A DNA stretch of 64,000 nucleotides from Cocos nucifera (taxonomy: Eukaryota; Streptophyta; Magnoliopsida; Arecales; Arecaceae), in contig QRFJ01001034.1 in NCBI GenBank assembly GCA_006176705.1, positions 488,036 through 552,035 on the forward strand, given 5' to 3'. How positions within the stretch are numbered: position 1 is the first letter of the stretch; each line of letters begins with the position of its first letter. Under the pieces are notes generated by a model. It was not told the DNA's origin and made no database searches. It saw only the letters and a program-made list of their open reading frames with translations. Positions 58,663-64,000 of this stretch are shown here, in pieces. The translations under genes were made by a program, and so were the position numbers.

Positions 58663-60440
58663 TCAAAAGTCTCCTAAATCTACATCATCGTCGTCACCGC
58701 AAGATGGAGCACGAGTTGAAGTCGGAGCTAGAGCTAGAGCTGAAGTCAGAGCCAGAGCCGAAGCTGGAGGAGCTAGAGCTGGAATGTGGGCCAACATATC
58801 CTTAAAGCCCATGAAGGCACCTCTAAAATACGCACTGAGCGTCGACACCATGTCTCTCATGATGCCCTCTAGATAGATGTGCACTCCTCAGCCCGATCTG
58901 CCCATGTCGCAGCATGATCTATCCGTGCCAATGCCTCCTCAAGCTTCCCCCGACTGATGATATTGGAAGCTTGTGAAGAGATGCTCACCTCAGACCAATA
59001 GCTGATCGGCGTATATCCGAGCCTACATTGAATCCTCCTAGAGTGCTCAGGCCCTAAGACCTGAGATAAATGGTCATGAGGGCTAGAGATATCCGAGTCC
59101 TCGCTTTCAAGTGCATTTAACTGATCCTATAATTATAAATTTAAATAAAATTTATAAAAAATGCTATAATATTAATCATATATACTAATATATTTAATAC
59201 TTACAAAAATTCTTTCAATTGTAATGTTCATCGATCTGCCCTTTTTGTTCATACGGCTGGATCGAAAGATCTCGCTATGGCTGGGCATTACTCCATCTCT
59301 CATCAGCTATAACAATGGATCAATTTATCAAAAAAATAAAAAAAATATCAATTTAATTTATCTAGTAAGATTTAGAATTTATTACCTCTTTATGCACATG
59401 ATTGGCCATAGACTCACGGTCGAAGTGTGCGTATACTTCTGGACTATTCGATTCTGATGAAAAGTAGCCTAACAAGTATTTAAATAAATAATAAATATTT
59501 AAAAAATATTTAAATATAACTTTAAGCATATTAAAAAATTTAAAAGTTAGTAATTTTGTTTCGAACTCTTGGCTCCTCTAATGTGTAACCATCCTCTCCC
59601 ACTGACTCGGAGGATGGTCCTGTATCCAAGGAACAATCTTCTTTAGAGTGTCTCATCGGTGCTCGAGCCATCCTCTATGGAGCTTGACCTTGTAGCCCTG
59701 GTACAACTTTTCAATCTTATTCAGAAGAGCATCTCGAGCCCTCTCATGATCAAGAAAGTCGTACCTCCTCTGCATAAAGTTATCAAAAGTCAGTTACAAA
59801 ATTATTTTAATCAAATATATTGTAAACATGTAAAATGCATAAAAATAACTAAGATGCACTTATCCATATCTCCTCCCATATTTGGTTCCTGACAGCAGCA
59901 TCCATCAATCATCGGTCTCTGGGCTCTATGAGAATAATGTCTGGCCTCCTCACAAACACTCCAAAAAAGCAATACATCTCTTATATGGTCTTTCCTACTG
60001 ATCTTTTCTCTGCATCATACTGCACCATCACCTGATGCTGGCAGTTCCATACATGCACCATACGTGTGGGACTATGAAATATCTGGCTCGATGATGCACC
60101 TACAATGAAAATACATTATGCAAATATATAAATATACAAATACTATATAAAATTAAATAAATAATATAATAAAAATATATAATCAGATGTCGGTGGAGTA
60201 GCATGTATCGAAAATATGGGTAATGGTGGAGGCTCAGATGTCGGTGGAGTAGATGTCTGTGATGGAGATCCCTAAGCAGTCGATGCTGAGGTGGATGGAG
60301 TATGCTCTGACTGCTCCTCGGATGTCGAACTCTGCATAACCCATCGAGGGACAAGGGTGAAAGCTAGATGGCATTTCGATGCCATCCTGACCTGCAACGT
60401 TAATGAACATTAACCAATATAATATGTTGAACAATAATAT
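58663..60440 (-). pseudogene. CACTA second gene, Ptta/En/Spm transposase type
   Basis: Minus-strand order: MPSSFHPCPSMGYAEFDIRG near 60360; VHVWNCQHQVMVQYDAEKRS near 60040; FFGVFVRRPDIILIEPRDR near 59940; RRYDFLDHERARDALLNKIE and LYQGYKVKLHRGWLEHR near 59650-59760; DHPPSQWERMVTH near 59600. After that come ESMANHVHKE, LMRDGVMPSHSEIFRSSRMN and DQLNALESEDSDISSPHDH, joined by two GT-AG introns of 78 nt each (59384-59307 and 59204-59127). The C terminus has an alanine/leucine stretch from a GAGCTA/GAGCCG repeat (58718-58775) and ends DDDDVDLGDF at 58663. Stops near 59925 and 59980 and a frameshift near 58884 break it. Confidence 0.8.
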
Positions 60441-60483
60441 TAGCAACACATCAATAAATAGACTTAAATAATTTATATCAAAA

Positions 60484-61100
60484 TATTGAAGTCATCGCCT
60501 AGTGGCATCTATAATATGGACATCACCATTGCTCCTGACAAATATGTCTGAAACCTCGATAGTACTAAGTAAGTTTTGTCCAAGAGGAGTACTTTGCATG
60601 TATGGTCCAACATCGTCATCAACTTTGGTATCATCAAAAATATGCCTAGGCACCATCTTCACAACAACACCACATTGAGGCTCCAAGAGATCACTAACGT
60701 AGAAGACTTGACTAGCTTGGAAGGCAAGTTTATACGGTTCTTCAGTTCAGAGGTGGTGTTGCATGTTAATGAGAGTAAAACCATACTCATCAGTCTTCAT
60801 CCTAGACTGTGACAAGATGTCAAACCAATCATACTTCATCAACGCAATCATTCCTTTAGAATAATAGTCCAAGATGACTATCTTCTCCACTATGCCATTA
60901 TAGTTCAAATCCTCCGTATGAGGTTGTGAATCTCTCGAGCTAGCATAACACCCAATAGTGGCACTCAATATGATGCCACTATTTTGTGTTACCATATTTA
61001 TGGACCTACTATGAATATTAAACTCCATGAATGACGAGCTGTTTATACTCATGCATGGTATGATTAGGATCCATTGAAAGAGCACACACTTTAAGGCTCA
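60484..61100 (-). pseudogene. CACTA transposase C-terminal region (DUF4216-like)
   Basis: The minus frame 61085-60747 reads FNIHSRSINMVTQNSGIIL, then EDLNYNGIVEKIVILDYYSK, ALMKYDWFDILSQSRMKTDE and YGFTLINMQHHL. A second frame continues LAFQASQVFYVSDLLEPQCG and VVVKMVPRHIFDDTK. The pattern TQNSG, YYG-I-ILDYY, KCDWVD, GFTLVN and QVFYVxD is that of DUF4216, which follows the catalytic Transposase_21 domain in plant CACTA transposases. The catalytic part is upstream and not in the window. Confidence 0.85.
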
Positions 61101-61163
61101 CATCATTGAGCGATAATCTCCACACCTAATTAAGGAGATGACATCTAATTAGTAAACATGTTC

Positions 61164-63447
61164 TATTAGATATGTGTGCCCTAAAAGCTAGAATTGGCTG
61201 ACACTTGTTATACACTTCTAAGGATAAAATTATAATTTTGACTATAAATAATAAAATAGACTATTTTCTATCACAATGTGTGTTTAGTGTCTGTGATACA
61301 TCCTTTGAGTTAATGATAATGATAATTCTTATTTTCAAGAGTTGAAAATTCAAGACATGAATTTTCATTATTAACTCATAAAATGCTTCCGATCGTAGGA
61401 TCATTATAAGGATGGTGATTGATCCGAAAGATTGGTGTATAATCACTTCTTTATAAGTAGATGAGTCTTGAGTCTACAGTATAGAGACATCGGAGCGAGA
61501 GTACAGGTACTCGTTAGAGAACGAGGGCACTGAGCATGACCATCTCAAGCAGTCATAAGGAAGTCTACCTTCTCGTCGATGATTGGCTCAAAGCTGTAGT
61601 GGTGTGTCTGATTCTTTGATCTGAGGTGCATTGATAGTTCACCTTAAGGGTGTTATAGTTTGACTACACCATAACTCGATCTCCTAGTCATTCAAAATCC
61701 CGAGGTGTATGTTGGCTATAGCATGTTTATTATAAAAATTGGATCACACCAAGAGAAAATTTATCTACCTCGGTAGATGAGGAGCAGCCCTATGATGATC
61801 ATGAGAATCAAGTCCATAAGCCCATGGCCATGACGGAGTGAAATAATAGAAATAATTTCTATTAAAGTTTTCACATCGAACTTGAATCAAATGATTAAAT
61901 CATATGACAGAAATTAAGATTTGATGAGTTCACCTTAACCCTTATCTGATCGGGGCTTAAGATAGAAGAACTTAATCACACATATAACTGCACTGAGAGA
62001 TTCATTTTTAGTTTGGATGGATTGCCACCATATATTGCTGGCGTCACTGTTGGATTTTGGGAGCAATTAGAATAGTTTGGATGATCGATCATTCTAGTTG
62101 TCTGAATTAGAAAAATTTTGATCCATCGGAAGGTGCTTCAATGATGTCGATGATAGAGATCACAACATATCTCATTACCACATGGAACTGAACCTAATTG
62201 GGTCACACAAATAAGGATTTGGATCTGAATATTATCAATTGAACTAACCCAGTTCAATTGATTTGAATAAGATTCAATTAGGTTCAAGAAAATCGTGCTA
62301 GCACACGATTGAGCCTAATGTTCTCCTTCAATTATCATTTTAAGTTATCTCAAATGAGCCAAATATATTTGTGCTCACTCAGATATCTTTATTTAGTCTG
62401 ATTGAAACTTGTCTAAGTCAGAAAAGGGTTATCTTAATTTATGAGATAAATTTGAGACAACACCTACCATTTTTCATCATCTATTAATTCTTGTCTTTTG
62501 ACTTTGGTCAAACGTTGACCTTTGATACTTAGACATCTGCCCATGTATCATGCATCCATAGAAGATTGATTTTGGATCAGTCAACCTACTAAAATATAGG
62601 TGGATCAGGGGTGCATACCTAGGAAGGCGTGTGCCCATGGATAGAGGTGCCTGGAGTCCCATACAGATGGGACTCTAGTTACTTCGGGGTTTCTACCTAG
62701 GTGGTGCCAAAGATTAAACTTTGATCAATCTTAGGCACCATCTAAGGATGATTTAGAGGAGCTCTTATCAATTGGATCAGGTGATGTCATCTCATCAATC
62801 AGATTTAGATCTAATTGCATGAAGCAACGTGATTGGCTAGGATGATGTGGCACTGCATGTCGCAACAGGGTTTATATAAACCCTGTCTGCACCTAGTTTC
62901 AGAGAGCTTAGATCTTTGCTTATGCCACAAGGCTGCCCCTCTCCCTCCCCCATGCCATCTTCAGGTCCCCTGTCTCCTCTCCATGCCTAAGGAGATTTGG
63001 GCTCTGGTTTGGTTTGATCTAGGCAAGAGAAAGGTGACGAGAAAGGAAGAAGGCAGTACTGCTGCAAGAGATGATACCCGATCTTCAAAAAGAGTTTTGA
63101 AGATCCTCTAAATCAGATCCAGATCTAATATTTGGAGAAGTGATGAAGAAGAAGAAGATCTTCAGATCAAATCTGAGTGAATACTGATAAAGGCCAGACA
63201 CTTGCATGGCTAGATCCAAAATCTCAGATAATTAGCAGGATCATCATAGGATAATCTGATTACCTAATAATAAGGTACAAAATTAAATCTAATTTAATTT
63301 ATTTTTATTTTATTTTATTATATCTATTAAATTAGATCTAAAATATTTTAGATCTAATCTAAATTTAAATTTTTTTTTTTTAAAATATCTCTCTTGATCC
63401 AATCAGATCTGAACGAATTTGATCCAAAAAACTAGGTTTTTCCTTCA
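61164..63447 (+). repeat. Copia D 5' LTR
   Basis: Older than the LTRs of C judging by substitutions. It retains the segment lost from the 5' LTR of C, three W-box cores at about 62505-62522, and a TATA box inside a 22-base perfect palindrome (62865-62886). Confidence 0.92.
62865..62886. promoter_or_regulatory. TATA box within a perfect palindrome
   Basis: ACAGGGTTTAT and ATAAACCCTGT are exact inverse complements, centred on the TATA sequence. The corresponding place in C (34867-34882) and in B (inverted, about 50594-50613) is also an inverted repeat but with different arm sequences. Confidence 0.6.
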
Positions 63448-64000
63448 ATTGATATCAGAACCAGATTCTTATAAATTATTTAGATCTAATTTAAATTTAT
63501 TTTTAATCTAATAATTAGATAATTTTAGATATCATATGAGATATGATTAGATATAAAATTAGAAAAATTAAAATTAAATAATTTAGATCTAAGTACTATA
63601 AGATGTATGATTAGTTGTAGAATAGAATTGTTCTATGTATAGTCTTACATGATCATAATTTAATTTGATTAAGTTATAATTTTAGATTAATTTATTTACT
63701 ATTTTTTAATATTATAAATATTATAATAAGATCTAAAAAATAAAAAATAAAAATATTTAATTTTTGATTTATATGAGATATGATGCATGCATGTTTAGAC
63801 TAGTTGTAGAATAGTTTTACATAATTATTTAGAATAAAATTTATTTTGATGAGATCAATTTAAATTTAATTTTTTAGATGAATTATGAGATAATTTTAAT
63901 TAAAACATTCATGATATATACATGAGATGTATGCAAAATATGTTTATAGTTAGATCAATTTTTTATATATAAGATATATGATTAGATCTAACTAGTTTTA

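Larger units (their letters stand above)
58137..61163 (-). mobile_element. CACTA (En/Spm) transposon, 3' half
   Basis: The left terminus CACTACTACAGAATAGGGC carries the CACTA signature, and dense subterminal repeats follow to about 58500. Both gene products are encoded on the minus strand: first the C-terminal DUF4216-like part of the large transposase (60484-61100), then a Ptta/En/Spm-type second protein (58663-60440). The 5' half is missing because copia D lies at 61164; it may resume beyond the window. The 3-bp target on the left would be ATA. Confidence 0.88.
61164..64000 (+). mobile_element. Copia element D, 5' end (runs off the window)
   Basis: The 5' LTR (61164-63447, 2284 bp) is followed by a primer site (TGATATCAGAACC, 63450-63462) and about 540 bp of leader matching 35407-35950 of copia C. 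The first bases are TA in place of TG. It interrupts the CACTA transposase. The 3' half and target duplication lie outside the window; the left flank is TGTTC. Confidence 0.92.

Noticed and set aside
58604..58876. 90-codon plus-strand alanine/arginine-rich frame
   Set aside because: It is the complement of the hexamer repeat in the CACTA gene, which is coded on the minus strand.

Overview
The window is repeat-rich nuclear DNA from a higher plant. Coding remnants of Ty1/copia, Ty3/gypsy (Athila-like and Tat-like), L1-type LINE and CACTA elements are layered on each other, with AT-rich filler between them. The element types and the long LTRs (2.2-2.3 kb in the dominant copia family) would suit a large-genome monocot such as a palm, but nothing in the sequence proves the species. 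I found no rRNA, tRNA, CRISPR array, bacterial-type operon or convincing host gene.

Layout. 1-1443: unassigned AT-rich DNA. 1444-7934: a Tat-like gypsy deletion derivative with LTRs full of a 45-bp minisatellite, a broken gag, a remnant of the integrase C terminus, and two tandem-repeat families before the 3' LTR. 9379-11501: a pair of ~660-bp direct repeats that look like LTRs of an unrecognised element. 11502-14372: mostly unassigned, with a poly-T tract, a GC-richer island and a stretch holding a G-box. 14373-16142 and 17481-19840: two related minus-strand LINE fragments (RNase H, zinc-binding domain, and part of the RT in the second); the second carries a 190-bp Mutator-like MITE.

20172-56457 is one nested stack. 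A gag-only Athila-like element (TSD ATGAG) is interrupted by a minus-strand copia element, B (23942-52309). B is itself interrupted three times: by copia A (24454-30015) in its left LTR, by copia C (33171-43298, TSD TCTAC) in its RT gene, and by a solo LTR (48132-50400, TSD GTGCG) in its right LTR. B, C, the solo LTR and copia D (61164 to the window end) are one family, so that family has repeatedly inserted into itself. The Athila element probably sits inside an older gypsy LTR (about 19842-57599). 58137-61163 is the 3' half of a CACTA (En/Spm) transposon on the minus strand, cut by copia D.

Nothing here works as a cellular pathway; the connections are evolutionary. The signals most worth a second look are in the copia B/C/D family: a 5'-leader fold with a compensatory base-pair change between B and C, a dense W-box cluster in the LTRs of C, and a TATA box inside a palindrome whose arms change sequence but stay complementary. 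Many differences between the LTRs of C, and several frameshifts in its ORF, are single-base indels, so assembly error should be excluded before calling it dead.
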